64,000 nt of DNA from Streptomyces sp. CG 926 (lineage in GTDB: Bacteria > Actinomycetota > Actinomycetes > Streptomycetales > Streptomycetaceae): positions 1 to 64,000 of the forward strand of contig NZ_QGGZ01000004.1 of assembly GCF_003148825.1 (NCBI RefSeq). Direction: 5' to 3'. The notes under the pieces are model-generated. The model saw only the letters and a program-made list of their open reading frames with translations. It was not told the DNA's origin and did no database searches. A program made the position numbers and the translations under genes. Of this stretch, positions 1 to 9,200 are shown in pieces. Each line of letters opens with the position of its first letter. Position 1 is the stretch's first letter.

Positions 1-89
1 CCGTGAACGTCTCCACCCACACCGGCTCAGCCCTCAACACCCCACCCATACAGGCAAAATGCCCAAAACTGAGCCTTCTGCAACAACCT

Positions 90-302
90 TTAGGCGGCCG
101 GGACCACCGAGGCGCGTATCGCGGAGGCCCACTCGCCCAGCAGGGTGGCGTGACGGATCCGCTCCGCGTCGGAGAGGCGACCGTCGGCACGCGCGAAGAG
201 GCAGCGGATGTCGGCGTTGATGTCGGCGAGGGTTCGTTCGGGGGCGAGGTGATCGTCAGAGGTCGGGCTCACGTGATCAAGAGTAGGCGGCGCCTCTGAC
301 AT
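90..302 (-). CDS. small conserved-looking hypothetical protein (70 aa)
   Basis: I do not recognise this family. The reading frame starts with ATG and ends in TAA; the protein is acidic in its first third, then has an amphipathic stretch around residues 24-60 (ADINADIRCLFARADGRLSD) that looks helical and soluble. No signal peptide, metal-binding motif or membrane segment is visible. It is on the same strand as the sigma factor and follows it by 86 bases, so it could be the last gene of that transcript. Codon use is GC-rich in third positions like its neighbours, which is the main reason for calling it a real gene. The function is unknown, and a regulatory role beside the sigma factor would be a guess. 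Confidence 0.6.
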   Translation of the reverse strand: MSEAPPTLDHVSPTSDDHLAPERTLADINADIRCLFARADGRLSDAERIRHATLLGEWASAIRASVVPAA

Positions 303-388
303 CGGTGGACCATGTCCGTCATGCGGACGCCCCGGAAGGGGGGCACCTCTCTCCTCATGTCCCTCTCGTGCCCCTCTCATGACCCTTC

Positions 389-1747
389 TCATTCCGCGAG
401 CCGGGCGGCCCGGAGGCGGAGGTATCGGCGCTCCGAAACGCTGAGCGTGAGGCCGGCGGCCTTGGCGTAGGCCGCCCTCGCCGCCGCCCGCTCGCCCGCC
501 GCCTCCAGCAGGTGGGCCCGTACGGCTTCGAGCCGGTGGTGGCCCGCCAGGCGCTCGTCCTCGTCGAGGTCGGCGAGCAGCGCCAGGGCCTGCCGCGGCC
601 CGTGCACCATGGCCACCGCGACCGCGTGGCCCAGGCGCTCCACGGGGCCCGGGACCAGACGGATCAGTACCTCGTACAGGGCCAGGATCTCCACCCAGTC
701 GGTGTCCTCGTCGCTCACCGCCTCGTCGTGCACGGCAGCGATCGCGGCGCGCAACTGGTACGGGCCCAGCGGCGCGTGGGTGAGGGCGTCGCTGACCAGC
801 GCGACCCCTTCGGTGATGGCGGCGCGGTCCCAGCGCGTGCGGTCCTGCTCGGCGAGGGGGACCAGATCGCCGTCGGGCGTGGTGCGGGCGGTCCGGCGGG
901 CGTCGGTGAGCAGCATCAGGGCCAGCAGGCCGGCCACCTCGCCGTCGGCCGGGAGCCGCGCGTGGACGGTGCGGGTCAGGCGGATCGCCTCGGCGGCGAG
1001 ATCGGCGCGCTGCAGATCGCGGCCCGAGGTGGCGGTGTAACCCTCGTTGAAGATCAGGTAGAGCACGTGGAGCACATCGGCGAGCCGTTGCGTCTGATTC
1101 TCGGCCGCCCCCGGATCGGGTCCGCCGATCCCCTCGCTGCCGCCGCTGCCGCCGCTGCCGCCGGTGCCATCCGGGCCGTCCGCGCCGCCCCGCCTGATGC
1201 CGAACGGGGCCCCGGAGGCCTTGATGCGCCGTTTCGCCCGGGTGATCCGCTGGGCCATCGTGGCCTCGGGCACCAGGAGAGCACGGGCGATCTCCGCGGT
1301 GGTGAGGCCGCCGACCGCGCGCAGGGTGAGGGCGATCCGGCCGGCGGGAGGCAGTTCGGCCTGGCAGCACAGGAAGAGCAGGGCGAGGGTGTCGTCCTCG
1401 TCGGGGGCCCGCCCCTCCCCCGGTGGCGGTGCCACGAACTCGTCGCGCGGGGTCAGCGCTGCGGCCGTCTCCTCGCGGCGCCGCCGCGCGTCCTCGCTGC
1501 GCAACTGGTCGGTGAGCCGTCGGGAGGCGACGCGGATCAGCCAGCCGCGGGGATTGGCCGGGCGGCCCTCCTGCGGCCATTGCCGGGCGGCGGCGAGCAG
1601 GGCCTCCTGTACGGCGTCCTCGGCCGCGTCGAAGTGCCCGTAGCGGCGCACGAGCGCCCCGAGGACCTGCGGCGCCAGCCGGCGCAGCAGGTCCTCGCTG
1701 GCGGGGGTGGGACCCGGGCCGGGGTCGGGGTCGGGATCGGTCAGCAC
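389..1747 (-). CDS. ECF-family RNA polymerase sigma factor, ECF42-like with long C-terminal extension
   Basis: Sigma factor of 452 aa that would direct RNA polymerase to a small regulon. Region 2 is visible near residues 25-90 (DAAEDAVQEALL, then GWLIRVASRRLTDQL). Region 4 follows at about 125-190 with a helix-turn-helix (LTTAEIARALLVPEATMAQR). The remaining roughly 250 residues are an extension containing LIFNEGY and helical repeats, as in the ECF42 group (DUF6596 type). The GTG start overlaps the stop of the upstream DGPF protein by 7 bases, so the two are translationally coupled. No anti-sigma factor lies beside it; in this group the extension is thought to do that job. A Gly/Ser-rich insert (GGSGGSGG, around residues 210-225) separates region 4 from the extension. 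Family assignment is confident; the signal is unknown. Confidence 0.93.
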   Translation of the reverse strand: MLTDPDPDPGPGPTPASEDLLRRLAPQVLGALVRRYGHFDAAEDAVQEALLAAARQWPQEGRPANPRGWLIRVASRRLTDQLRSEDARRRREETAAALTPRDEFVAPPPGEGRAPDEDDTLALLFLCCQAELPPAGRIALTLRAVGGLTTAEIARALLVPEATMAQRITRAKRRIKASGAPFGIRRGGADGPDGTGGSGGSGGSEGIGGPDPGAAENQTQRLADVLHVLYLIFNEGYTATSGRDLQRADLAAEAIRLTRTVHARLPADGEVAGLLALMLLTDARRTARTTPDGDLVPLAEQDRTRWDRAAITEGVALVSDALTHAPLGPYQLRAAIAAVHDEAVSDEDTDWVEILALYEVLIRLVPGPVERLGHAVAVAMVHGPRQALALLADLDEDERLAGHHRLEAVRAHLLEAAGERAAARAAYAKAAGLTLSVSERRYLRLRAARLAE

Positions 1748-2160
1748 ATCTCGGTCCCCGAGCGGCTGTCGACGGGGTGGACGACGACCGGGTAGTTGGG
1801 TGCGCCCTCCGGCACCGGGCAGGCGTAGGAGCGAGCGGCGATCTCGGCGGCGCGGTCGAAGTCCGCGACGTCGACGATCCAGTACCCGGCGAGCACCTCC
1901 TTGGCCTCCCCGTACGGTCCGTCCGAGACCACGGGGCTGCCGTCGGCGGCCGCGGTGACCAGACGGGCGTGGCGGGGGTCGGCCAGACCCTGTCCGTCGA
2001 CCCATTCGCCCGACTCGGCGAGGTCGTCGTTGAGGGCGCCCATGTACTCGAACATCGCCTTGAGGTCGGCCTCGGACCATCCGGGGCCGTCACTGTTCGC
2101 GGCGCCACCCATGGCGTCGTAGTCGGACCGCTTCCCGAGAACCATCAGCATGTACTTCAT
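1741..2160 (-). CDS. DGPF/YCII-related domain protein, partner of the ECF42 sigma factor
   Basis: A 139-aa cytoplasmic protein of the YCII-related fold. It begins MKYMLMV, the usual beginning of the family, and carries VVSDGPYGEAKEVL, the DGPF signature (here DGPY). The ATG at 2160 is chosen over an upstream possibility because AGAAGGAG stands about 10 bases before it. The stop codon lies inside the sigma gene that follows. DGPF proteins are the standard genomic partners of ECF42 sigma factors, are often members of the sigma regulon, and have no firmly established biochemical activity. The pairing therefore supports both calls. Confidence 0.93.
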   Translation of the reverse strand: MKYMLMVLGKRSDYDAMGGAANSDGPGWSEADLKAMFEYMGALNDDLAESGEWVDGQGLADPRHARLVTAAADGSPVVSDGPYGEAKEVLAGYWIVDVADFDRAAEIAARSYACPVPEGAPNYPVVVHPVDSRSGTEMC

Positions 2161-2326
2161 GGGGTGCCACTCCTTCTGTTCTGCGCGGCGGCTCCGGGAC
2201 CAGGAACGGGATCGGGAGCCTTTCGTAGGGGACGTCGGAGCCGTCCTTCCCATTTCGACACGTCGGCGGCGGCCGCGCGACGGTTTCGGCCGGAGGCTGC
2301 CCCGTACGGCCCAGTAGGCTCATCGC

Positions 2327-2758
2327 ATGAAGATCATCGACCTGGAGCCCGGAGACCCCCGGCTCACGACGGACCTCCTCCCCGTGCTGCTCGAACTGCG
2401 CCCCCACCTCACGGAGGAACTGTTCCTCAGGATCCTCACGGAGGCGCACGGCCAAGGGCTGCGCTTCACCGCCGCCTACGACGCGGACGGTGGGTGCGTG
2501 GGCGCGGCCGGCTGGCGGATCGTCGTCAACACCGCGTCGGTCCGCTCGCTCTACGTCGACGACCTGGTCACTGCCGCCGCCGCCCGTTCCACCGGCGTGG
2601 GCCACGAACTGCTCGCACACCTGGAGCAGCACGCCCTGGCCGCCGGCTGCACCGCGCTCACGCTGGAGTCCGGCACCCAGCGGACCGACGCGCACCGCTT
2701 CTACTTCCGCGAGCGGATGGCCGTGACCGCCTTCAGCTTCGAGAAGCCGCTCGGCTGA
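2327..2758 (+). CDS. GNAT-family N-acetyltransferase
   Basis: 143-aa acetyltransferase that would transfer acetyl from acetyl-CoA to an amine. The acetyl-CoA loop is seen as RSTGVGHELL (R-x-x-G-x-G/A type) at about residues 87-97, preceded by the strand SLYVDDLVT and followed by LEQHALAAGCTALTLES, which is the usual motif A/B order. The tail HRFYFRERM matches the C-terminal substrate loop of GNATs related to MarR-associated acetyltransferases. It stands alone: divergent from the DGPF/sigma pair with 166 bases between, and 45 bases ahead of the VOC gene on the same strand. The substrate cannot be told from sequence. Confidence 0.9.
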   Translation: MKIIDLEPGDPRLTTDLLPVLLELRPHLTEELFLRILTEAHGQGLRFTAAYDADGGCVGAAGWRIVVNTASVRSLYVDDLVTAAAARSTGVGHELLAHLEQHALAAGCTALTLESGTQRTDAHRFYFRERMAVTAFSFEKPLG

Positions 2759-2803
2759 CGCGTCCACCCGCCCGTCCGGCCACCGTCCTGGCACCATGGC
2801 GGT

Positions 2804-3157
2804 ATGGAACGTGTGCTGGGAATCGGTGGGTACTTCATGCGGGCGGCCGACCCGGCGGCCCTCGGTGCCTGGTACCGCGACTGCCTGGGCCTGGGCACCG
2901 ACGAACACGGCCTGTGGCAGCAGGGCGCCGGGCCGACGGTGTTCGCGCCGTTCGAGTCCGGGACCGACTACTTCGGCTCCCGCGCCCAGCAGACCATGCT
3001 CAACTTCCGCGTCCGCGACCTCGACGCGATGCTCGCCCAACTGCGCGCCGCGGGGGCGGATGTGGACGACGAGACACAGGACATGGAAGGTGTCGGTCGT
3101 TTCGGCTGGGTCACCGACCCGGAGGGCAACCGGGTCGAACTGTGGCAGCCCGCCTGA
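2804..3157 (+). CDS. VOC-family (glyoxalase/bleomycin-resistance fold) protein
   Basis: 117-aa single VOC module. It shows the paired beta-alpha-beta-beta-beta units of the fold: first half GIGGYFMRAADPAALGAWYRDCLGL, second half MLNFRVRDLDAMLAQLRAAGADV followed by the conserved end DPEGNRVELWQP, where the Glu is the usual metal ligand. Members bind divalent metals and act on or sequester small molecules such as methylglyoxal adducts or antibiotics. It follows the GNAT gene by 45 bases and may share its transcript. The ligand is unknown. Confidence 0.9.
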   Translation: MERVLGIGGYFMRAADPAALGAWYRDCLGLGTDEHGLWQQGAGPTVFAPFESGTDYFGSRAQQTMLNFRVRDLDAMLAQLRAAGADVDDETQDMEGVGRFGWVTDPEGNRVELWQPA

Positions 3158-3284
3158 CCGCTTCCGCCCCCGCCTCCGCCTACGCTGCCGTGCGTGGCCG
3201 GTCGCACCACCCGTACGGGGCCACAGGCCACTCTCCCGTAATTGGCCTTGCCCCGAGGCTGATCGGCCTCGATACGTTCGCGGC

Positions 3285-4196
3285 ATGCGCATCCGGATCG
3301 TTGACGCCTTCACCAGCCGCCCCTTCACCGGAAACCCCGCCGGTGTCTGCCTGCTCCCGGCCGGCCCCTGGCCGGACGACGGGTGGCTGGGGCGGCTCGC
3401 CGCCGAGTTGAACCATCCCGAGACGGCCTTCGCGCTGCCGCTCCCGGCCGGGTCCGAGGCCGACTGGGAGATCCGCTGGTTCACCCCCCTCGTCGAGGCC
3501 AACCTGTGCGGCCATGCCACCTTGGCCACCGTGCACACGCTGCGCCGGGAGGGGCTGATGGCCGGCGGCACGGTGCGGTTCCTGAGCCGGTCCGCCGGTC
3601 TGCTCACCGCGTGGGCCGAGGGTGACGAGGCGGACGAGGGTGACGAGGGCGAGGAAGGGAAGATCACCCTGGACTTCCCGGCAGCCCCCGCGACCGAGGT
3701 GCCGATACCCACGGGACTCGCCGATGCCCTGGGGGTCCGGCCCGAGGCCACCTTCCGCACGGGCGCGCTGGGCGATCTGCTCACCGTACTGCCGGACGAA
3801 GCCGCGGTACGGGCGCTGCGGCCCGACCTCACGGCGATCGCGGCCCTGTCCCTGCGCGAGGAGTTGCGCGGGGTCATCGTCACCGCGGCGGCGGCCGCCG
3901 GGGCGGAGTCCGAGGCGGAGTCCGAGGCGGAGTCCGGGTACGACTTCGTCTCCCGATTCTTCGCTCCGGCGCGGGGCATCCCCGAGGACCCGGTCACCGG
4001 CAGCGCCCACACCGCACTGGCCCCCTACTGGGCTGCGCGGTTGGGCCGCTTCGACGGCCTCACCGGCCTGCAGGTCTCGGGGCGTCCCGGGCTGGTCGAG
4101 GTCGCGCTTCGCGGGGACCGGGTCCTCCTCACCGGGCGCGCGGTCACCGTTCTGGAGGCCACGCTCCTCGTCCGACCCGTCCTCGGGGGACCGTGA
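3285..4196 (+). CDS. PhzF-family isomerase/epimerase
   Basis: 303-aa protein of the PhzF (phenazine biosynthesis-like) fold, made of two similar halves. The family hallmarks are present: start RIVDAFTSRPFTGNPAGV, the catalytic-glutamate segment NHPETAFALPL, NLCGHATLATVHTL, and EDPVTGSAHTALAPYW in the second half. PhzF itself isomerises a dihydro-anthranilate; most homologues are uncharacterised. No other phenazine gene is in the window, so the actual reaction is open. Two odd acidic segments interrupt the fold: EGDEADEGDEGEEGK near residue 115, and a stretch coded by a 12-base tandem repeat near residues 207-218. Its stop lies about 95 bases before the next start. Confidence 0.92.
   Translation: MRIRIVDAFTSRPFTGNPAGVCLLPAGPWPDDGWLGRLAAELNHPETAFALPLPAGSEADWEIRWFTPLVEANLCGHATLATVHTLRREGLMAGGTVRFLSRSAGLLTAWAEGDEADEGDEGEEGKITLDFPAAPATEVPIPTGLADALGVRPEATFRTGALGDLLTVLPDEAAVRALRPDLTAIAALSLREELRGVIVTAAAAAGAESEAESEAESGYDFVSRFFAPARGIPEDPVTGSAHTALAPYWAARLGRFDGLTGLQVSGRPGLVEVALRGDRVLLTGRAVTVLEATLLVRPVLGGP
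3903..3935. repeat. 12-base tandem repeat inside the PhzF gene
   Basis: Three copies of GCGGAGTCC separated by GAG give a 12-base period and encode three Ala/Glu-Ser-Glu units. It lies in a surface loop position of the PhzF fold and is an in-frame expansion, so it should not disturb the protein. Confidence 0.85.
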
Positions 4197-4291
4197 CCGA
4201 ACCGTCGCCGCCTCGAAGCGTGATCGACCTCGTCGGCAGGGGCACCGCCTTGCTAGCTTCCTGCCGAAGCCGACCCTGGAGGACCGATCCC

Positions 4292-5005
4292 ATGCCAATA
4301 TCCCGAGGCCCCCGCAGCGCGCTCGGCGCGGCGGCCGTGGCCGCACTCCTGGTGGTGGGCGCCACCGGATGTGGGGAGAAGACCGGCACATCCCCGGCGG
4401 CGGCCTCCGTTTCGGCTTCCGCGGAAGTGTCGCCGTCGGCGTCCGACGCGGTGTCGGCTCCCGCGTCGCCGACCGCCCCGGCCGCCTCGGGGCCCGTATC
4501 CTCCGCGCCGGCGTCCCCGACCCCGTCCGTGCCTCGTACCGTGGCGCCTCCCCCGGCTCCGACCCGGCTCACGGTCGCGGTCGACACCCGCGGCGGCCGG
4601 CTCGCCCTCGTACGCGGCGGCGTCCCGCAGGAGTTCACCGTCACCCTGCGGAACGGCAACACCGCCGCGTACCGGCACGTGCTGGTCGCCTTCCAGATGG
4701 AGATGCTGGTCGGCGAACCCGGCGCCGGGGCGGGCGGCGGGCCGGGTTTCCTGCTGGAACGCTTCGACACAGCCTCGGGCAGTTGGCGCCCGGCCGACTT
4801 CCGCATCGCCAACGACACCAAACCGGCGGCGCTGTTCTCGGGCGGCAGCCCGCTCGCCCGCGACGCCGTGCGCACCGAGCGCTACCGGCTGAGGGCCACG
4901 ACAGGCGGCCCCACCGGCAGCAGCCCGGTCATGGTGTCCTTCATCGACACGGACGCCGACGGTGAAGTCGCGGCCCATGTGCTCCTCGGGCACAGCACCC
5001 GCTGA
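4292..5005 (+). CDS. putative lipoprotein of unknown function
   Basis: 237-aa exported protein. The N-terminus has positive charges, a hydrophobic run (LGAAAVAALLVVGATGC) and a lipobox with Cys at about residue 25, so it is expected to be lipid-anchored outside the membrane. A Ser/Ala/Pro-rich spacer of about 65 residues follows, then a globular part beginning RLTVAVDTRGGRLALVRGGV that ends in MVSFIDTDADGEVAAHVLL. The latter looks like an all-beta domain comparable to those in other Streptomyces exported proteins with 'PQEFTVTLRN' segments. The ATG at 4292 is chosen because GGAGG precedes it by 9 bases; reading further upstream would destroy the signal peptide. No enzymatic motif was seen. 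Confidence 0.85.
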   Translation: MPISRGPRSALGAAAVAALLVVGATGCGEKTGTSPAAASVSASAEVSPSASDAVSAPASPTAPAASGPVSSAPASPTPSVPRTVAPPPAPTRLTVAVDTRGGRLALVRGGVPQEFTVTLRNGNTAAYRHVLVAFQMEMLVGEPGAGAGGGPGFLLERFDTASGSWRPADFRIANDTKPAALFSGGSPLARDAVRTERYRLRATTGGPTGSSPVMVSFIDTDADGEVAAHVLLGHSTR

Positions 5006-5027
5006 GCGCACCGCCCGCCGTCATCGG

Positions 5028-5267
5028 CTACGGGTGGAGGGTCCAGGTGAACTTGCCGCCGCTGAGCCAGTGGATCACGTCCGGGTCGTCGAGATCGTGG
5101 ACGACGATCCCCGCCTCGGCGGCGATCAGGAGCACGTCCGTCATGGAGGTTGCCCGGCCGACGAACTCGCCGTCGACCTCCACGATGCGAAAGGGCGGGT
5201 GTCCGGGTTGCACCCCCCGCACGATGATCCGTGCCGGGGACATGTGAGGTGTCGAGCCTTCGGTCAT
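5028..5267 (-). CDS. small hypothetical protein (79 aa)
   Basis: I do not recognise a named family. The core (ARIIVRGVQPGHPPFRIVEV through DVIHWLSGGKFTWTLHP) reads as an alternating beta/alpha small domain with a central DVLLIAAEAGIVVHDLDDPDVI. It is codon-biased like real genes here. Two starts are possible: ATG at 5267 (used) or ATG at 5243, and neither has a strong ribosome binding site. It converges with the lipoprotein gene with 22 bases between the stops, and is upstream of, and on the same strand as, nothing obviously related. Confidence 0.7.
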   Translation of the reverse strand: MTEGSTPHMSPARIIVRGVQPGHPPFRIVEVDGEFVGRATSMTDVLLIAAEAGIVVHDLDDPDVIHWLSGGKFTWTLHP

Positions 5268-5384
5268 GCGGAGACGGTCGCACGCCGCGGCCGGTGACGG
5301 GCTCGGCGACACGTTCCGAGGGGCCGATCGATTGCCTCTGCGCCACGTCCGCGGGTGCGCCGAGCGCCTCCGAAGGGCAGGTGG

Positions 5385-6047
5385 TCAGGCCGTCTCCTTG
5401 CCCGCCTCGCCGAGGGCGGAAGCCGCGGTTCGCCAGGCGGCGGTGACGGCCTGACGGGCCCGGTCGGTGGCCTCCGGCGACCGGTCGGGCAGGTGCAGGG
5501 GCGAGCCGATGTGGACGTGGAAGCAGGGGCGGCGCAGCGGGGCGGTGAAGACGCCGGCGAGCTGCTTGGCGCCGCTGCCGGAGCAGAGACGGCGGGCGCC
5601 CGCCTGGCCGACGGGCACGACCGGGGCGCCGGTCGCGGCGGCGAGCCGGGCCAGGCCGCTGCGGAAGGGGCCGGGGGCCGTCTCCCCCGTGTCACGGCGT
5701 ACGGGGAGGCCGCCTTCGCCGTAGAGCAGCACGCTGCGGCCCGAGGCGAGGGCGACGGCCGCGGCGTCGAGGCAGTCGGCGGCGCGGGAGGTGCCGCGGT
5801 GGACGGCGATATGGCCTTCGCGGCGGAGCGCGGAGCCGAGCAGGGGTACCCGCCAGAGGCCGCTGGTGGCCAGGATGACCGGCTCGATGCCGTATCGACG
5901 CAGGGCGGCGACCACGACGGCCGGGTCGGCGAGGGAGGTGTGGTTGGCGACCAGGATGGCGCCGGGGGCGGGGCGGTCCCCCGGGTCGGCGGTGACGGTC
6001 AGGCGCCCGAAGGCGGGCACGAGGGCGGCGGCGATTCGGCTGAGCAT
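5385..6047 (-). CDS. 1-acyl-sn-glycerol-3-phosphate acyltransferase-like protein
   Basis: 220-aa member of the PlsC acyltransferase family, which adds a second acyl chain to lysophosphatidic acid at the cytoplasmic membrane face. The catalytic H-x4-D block is NHTSLAD (His36, Asp41), followed by the family's glycine motif region VLLYGEGGLPVRRDTG and the proline motif PVVPVGQAG. Start ATG at 6047 is chosen because PlsC homologues begin a short hydrophobic helix just before this block. It is a shortened version (PlsC proteins are usually 220-260 aa). Substrate may be another lyso-lipid. It diverges from the carboxypeptidase gene. Confidence 0.9.
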   Translation of the reverse strand: MLSRIAAALVPAFGRLTVTADPGDRPAPGAILVANHTSLADPAVVVAALRRYGIEPVILATSGLWRVPLLGSALRREGHIAVHRGTSRAADCLDAAAVALASGRSVLLYGEGGLPVRRDTGETAPGPFRSGLARLAAATGAPVVPVGQAGARRLCSGSGAKQLAGVFTAPLRRPCFHVHIGSPLHLPDRSPEATDRARQAVTAAWRTAASALGEAGKETA

Positions 6048-6212
6048 GGACGACCCCGTTCGACTGGTGCGGTGGGTGGTGCGGTGCGTTGTCGCTCCAT
6101 GGTCGGGCGGTGGGCGAGTGGGGTCATGAGTAGGCGTACTCAGCGAATATGACCGAACGGTCACAAGATCCAGCGCGTGGAACGGGCGGGGCACCGGGGG
6201 TATCTAGCAGTG

Positions 6213-6238
6213 CGGCGAGGCCCCGCGGGGCCTCGCCG
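6213..6238. promoter_or_regulatory. 26-base perfect palindrome ahead of the D-Ala-D-Ala carboxypeptidase gene
   Basis: The left half CGGCGAGGCCCCG is followed directly by its exact complement CGGGGCCTCGCCG, with no loop. It sits 40 bases before the chosen ATG at 6278 in the divergent intergenic region. It could be a protein-binding operator or a hairpin in the mRNA leader. If translation began instead at the ATG at 6149, the palindrome would be coding, which I consider less likely. Confidence 0.55.
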
Positions 6239-6277
6239 GTCGTATCGGCACGATGTGAGCAGCAAGGCGGGGCTGGA

Positions 6278-9200
6278 ATGAAGGCGGTAACGGTGGCGGG
6301 CGGTCCCTCGGACGACCCGAAGATCGAGGCGGAGACCACCGTTTCGGAGGGGGAGCCCGAGGCGACGGCCGATTCCGGCGCCGGTGTGGGCACCGCCGGT
6401 GCGGACCGGGCGGAGCCGGGTGCGACGGCGGACGCCGTTGCGGTGGAGCCGTCTGCTGACGCCGAGTCCCGGCCGGTGGCCGAGGGCGCGACCGACGCCG
6501 ACCTCCCGAGCGAAGCCCGCCCCGAGGCGGAGGCGGAGCCCGACGCCGGAGCCGGGGCGGACGCGGACGAGCCCGAGGCGGACGCGGACGGCAAGCCCGA
6601 GGCGGAGGCTGCGGCTGACACCGGAACCGAGACCGGGGCCAAGGCCGGGGCCGAACCCGAGACCGGGGCCGAGGCCGGGCCCGACGCCAACGCCGGAGCC
6701 GACGCCGGGACCGGGACCGGGGCCGGAGCCGGGGCCGGGGCCGGAGCCGGGGCCGGGGCCGGAGCCGGGGCCGGGGCCGGGGCCGGAGCCGAAGTCGAGG
6801 CCGGGACCGGGGCCGGAGCCGGGGCCGGGGCCGAAGTCGAGGCCGAGGTCGAGGCCGGGACCGGGGCCGGAGCCGGGGCCGGGGCCGAGGTCGAGGCCGG
6901 GACCGGGGCCGGAGCCGGGGTTGAGGCCGACGCCGACGCCAACGCCGACGCCAACGCCAACGCCGGAGCCGAGGCCAGCTCCGGAGCCGGGGCCGGAGCT
7001 GAGGTTGAGGCCAAGGCCAAGGCTGAGCCCGGAGCTGAGGTTGAGGCCGACGCCGAGGCCGGGACCGGGACCGGGGCTGAGACCGGAGCTGAGACTGACG
7101 CCGACGCCGACGCCGGGACCGGGACCGGGGCTGAGACCGGAGCTGAGACTGACGCCGACGCCGGGACCGCGGCCGGAGCCGGAGCCGGGACCGCGGCCGG
7201 AGCTAAGGCCGGGGCCGGGGCCGTTCCGCAGGCTGCGGCCGACCTCGCCCGTGGAGCCGAACCCGAGCTCGCAGGCCGCCCTGAGAAGGCCGCCCAGCGC
7301 AAGGGCGAGGCCGTCCCGCAGGCCGCACCGGCGTCCGAGCCGGAGCCCGCACCCGCAGGCGAGGCGGAACCCCTTCCCCAAGCCTCGACAGGCCCCGCCG
7401 CTGAGGCCGAACCCGACGTCGCGGACCGCCCTGAGAAGGACGCCGAGCCGGAAGGCGAAGCCCTCCCGCAGGCCGCTCCGGCCCCTGACCCCGCGGGCGA
7501 GGCGGACGCGGAGGCCAACGCCGTGCCCGAAACCGCCGCCAAGGGCACGGCCCCCTCCCGGGGTGACGACGAGCCCGTTGCGGAGGCCCTGGCCGACGGT
7601 GAGCCGGAGGCCGCGGCGGAGACCCAGGACGAGGACGACGCCGAACTCGCTGGCGAAGCCGACTCCGAGGTCGGCACCGCACCCGAGCCGCAGGCTTCGG
7701 GCAGGGACGCGTCCGGAGCCGAGGCCGAGGCGGTGGTCGAGGCACCGTCCGACCAGACGATGCTCATCACCCCGCCCAAGCCCGACACGTCCCGCGCCGA
7801 CCCCCGGACCGCAGCCGAAGCACCGTCCGACCAGACCATGCTCATCGCCCGGCCCCAGCCCGACACCCCGGGCGGGGACGAGCCCGACACCGAGACCGCG
7901 GCCGAAGCACCGTCCGACCAGACCATGGTCATCACCCCGCCCAAGCCCAAGCCCACCCAGCCCGACGCCGAGGCCGCGGGCGAAGCGCCGTCCGACCAGA
8001 CGATGCTCATCGCCCGGCCCGAGGAGAAGGCCACCGAGCCCGACGCCCCGCGGAAGGCTCCGTCCTGGGCGCGGAAGGCGGAGCCCGCCGCCGACGCGGA
8101 CCCCGAGCGGACGAGCCAGTTCGTCGCGCTCAAGGACGTCGACCTGCCCGCGCCCGTCGCGCCGCGGGCTCAGCCGCGGCCCTCCGAGGCCCGGGTGGCC
8201 GCGCCGGCCCCCGCCGCACCGCTGCCCCCGCTGGATCTGCTGGCCGACCTCACCAACACCCCTCCCCCGGCGGAGACCCCGCGCCGGACCGCGGTGCGCC
8301 GCGTCAAGATATGGACACCGATCCTGCTCCTCGTGGTGGGAGCCGGTGTCGGCGCCCAGCTGCTGCGCCCGCTGCCCACCCCGCAGCTCGTCGCGTCCAA
8401 GACCGACGGCGCCATCACCGGGGAGTTCTCGATCCCCTGGCCGGCCGAGGGCCAAGGCGCCGTCCGCGTCTCCGGCTCCGGCTCCGGTGACCTCGGCACC
8501 TTCGGTGAGCAGAAGCCCGTCCCGACGGCCAGTGTCGCCAAGGTGATGACGGCCTACGTGATCCTCAAGGGCCACCCGCTACGCAAGTCCGACCCGGGTC
8601 CGGACATCACGGTCGACGCGAAGGCCGTGGCGGACGGCGGCTCGGAACACGAGTCCCGTATCCGGAGCCTGACCGTCGGGCAGAAGTTCAGCCAGCAGGA
8701 CATGCTCAAGATGCTCATGATCCCCTCGGGGAACAACATCGGCCGCCTGCTGGCGCGTTGGGACTCCGGCACCGACTCCGAGGCCGCGTTCGTGGCGAAG
8801 ATGAACGCCGCCGCCAAGGAACTCGGCATGGACAACACCACGTACACCGACCCCAGCGGTCTGGACTCGGCGACCGTCAGCACCGCCGAGGATCAGCTCA
8901 AGCTCGCCGAAGCCGTCATGAAGGACGAGGTGTTCCGCACGATCGTCGCGCTGCCGAACGCCACCATCAAGGGGTTGCCCGAGCGGCTCGAGAACAACAA
9001 CATCCTGCTCAACAGCCAGGGCCTCAGCATCCGGGGTATCAAGACCGGTTCGAGCACTCCCGCCGGCGGAACCCTGATGTGGGCGGCGTACAAGTCGATC
9101 GGTGATGAGACCCCGTTGGTCCTGGGCACGTTGATGGATCAGCATGCGGACGGGCCGGACGTGGACGGCGCCGACAGCCTGAAGCTGGTGCTGGCGAACA

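Noticed and set aside
90..2108. Long minus-strand frame of 672 codons across the sigma factor region
   Set aside because: Only its last 70 codons (the small gene) look real; the rest is Arg/Pro-rich and out of frame with the sigma factor, which has clear domains.
2090..4012. 640-codon minus-strand frame over the GNAT, VOC and PhzF genes
   Set aside because: All three plus-strand genes have family motifs in place; the minus frame does not.
6639..7215. Repeat array that could look like CRISPR or a VNTR
   Set aside because: Units are hexamer-like, have no unique spacers, and lie in frame within a gene.
6161..8575. Long open frame opposite the carboxypeptidase repeats
   Set aside because: It is a shadow caused by the GC-rich repeat. 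It gives Gly/Leu/Ser repeats and has no known domain, while the plus frame has the PBP motifs.
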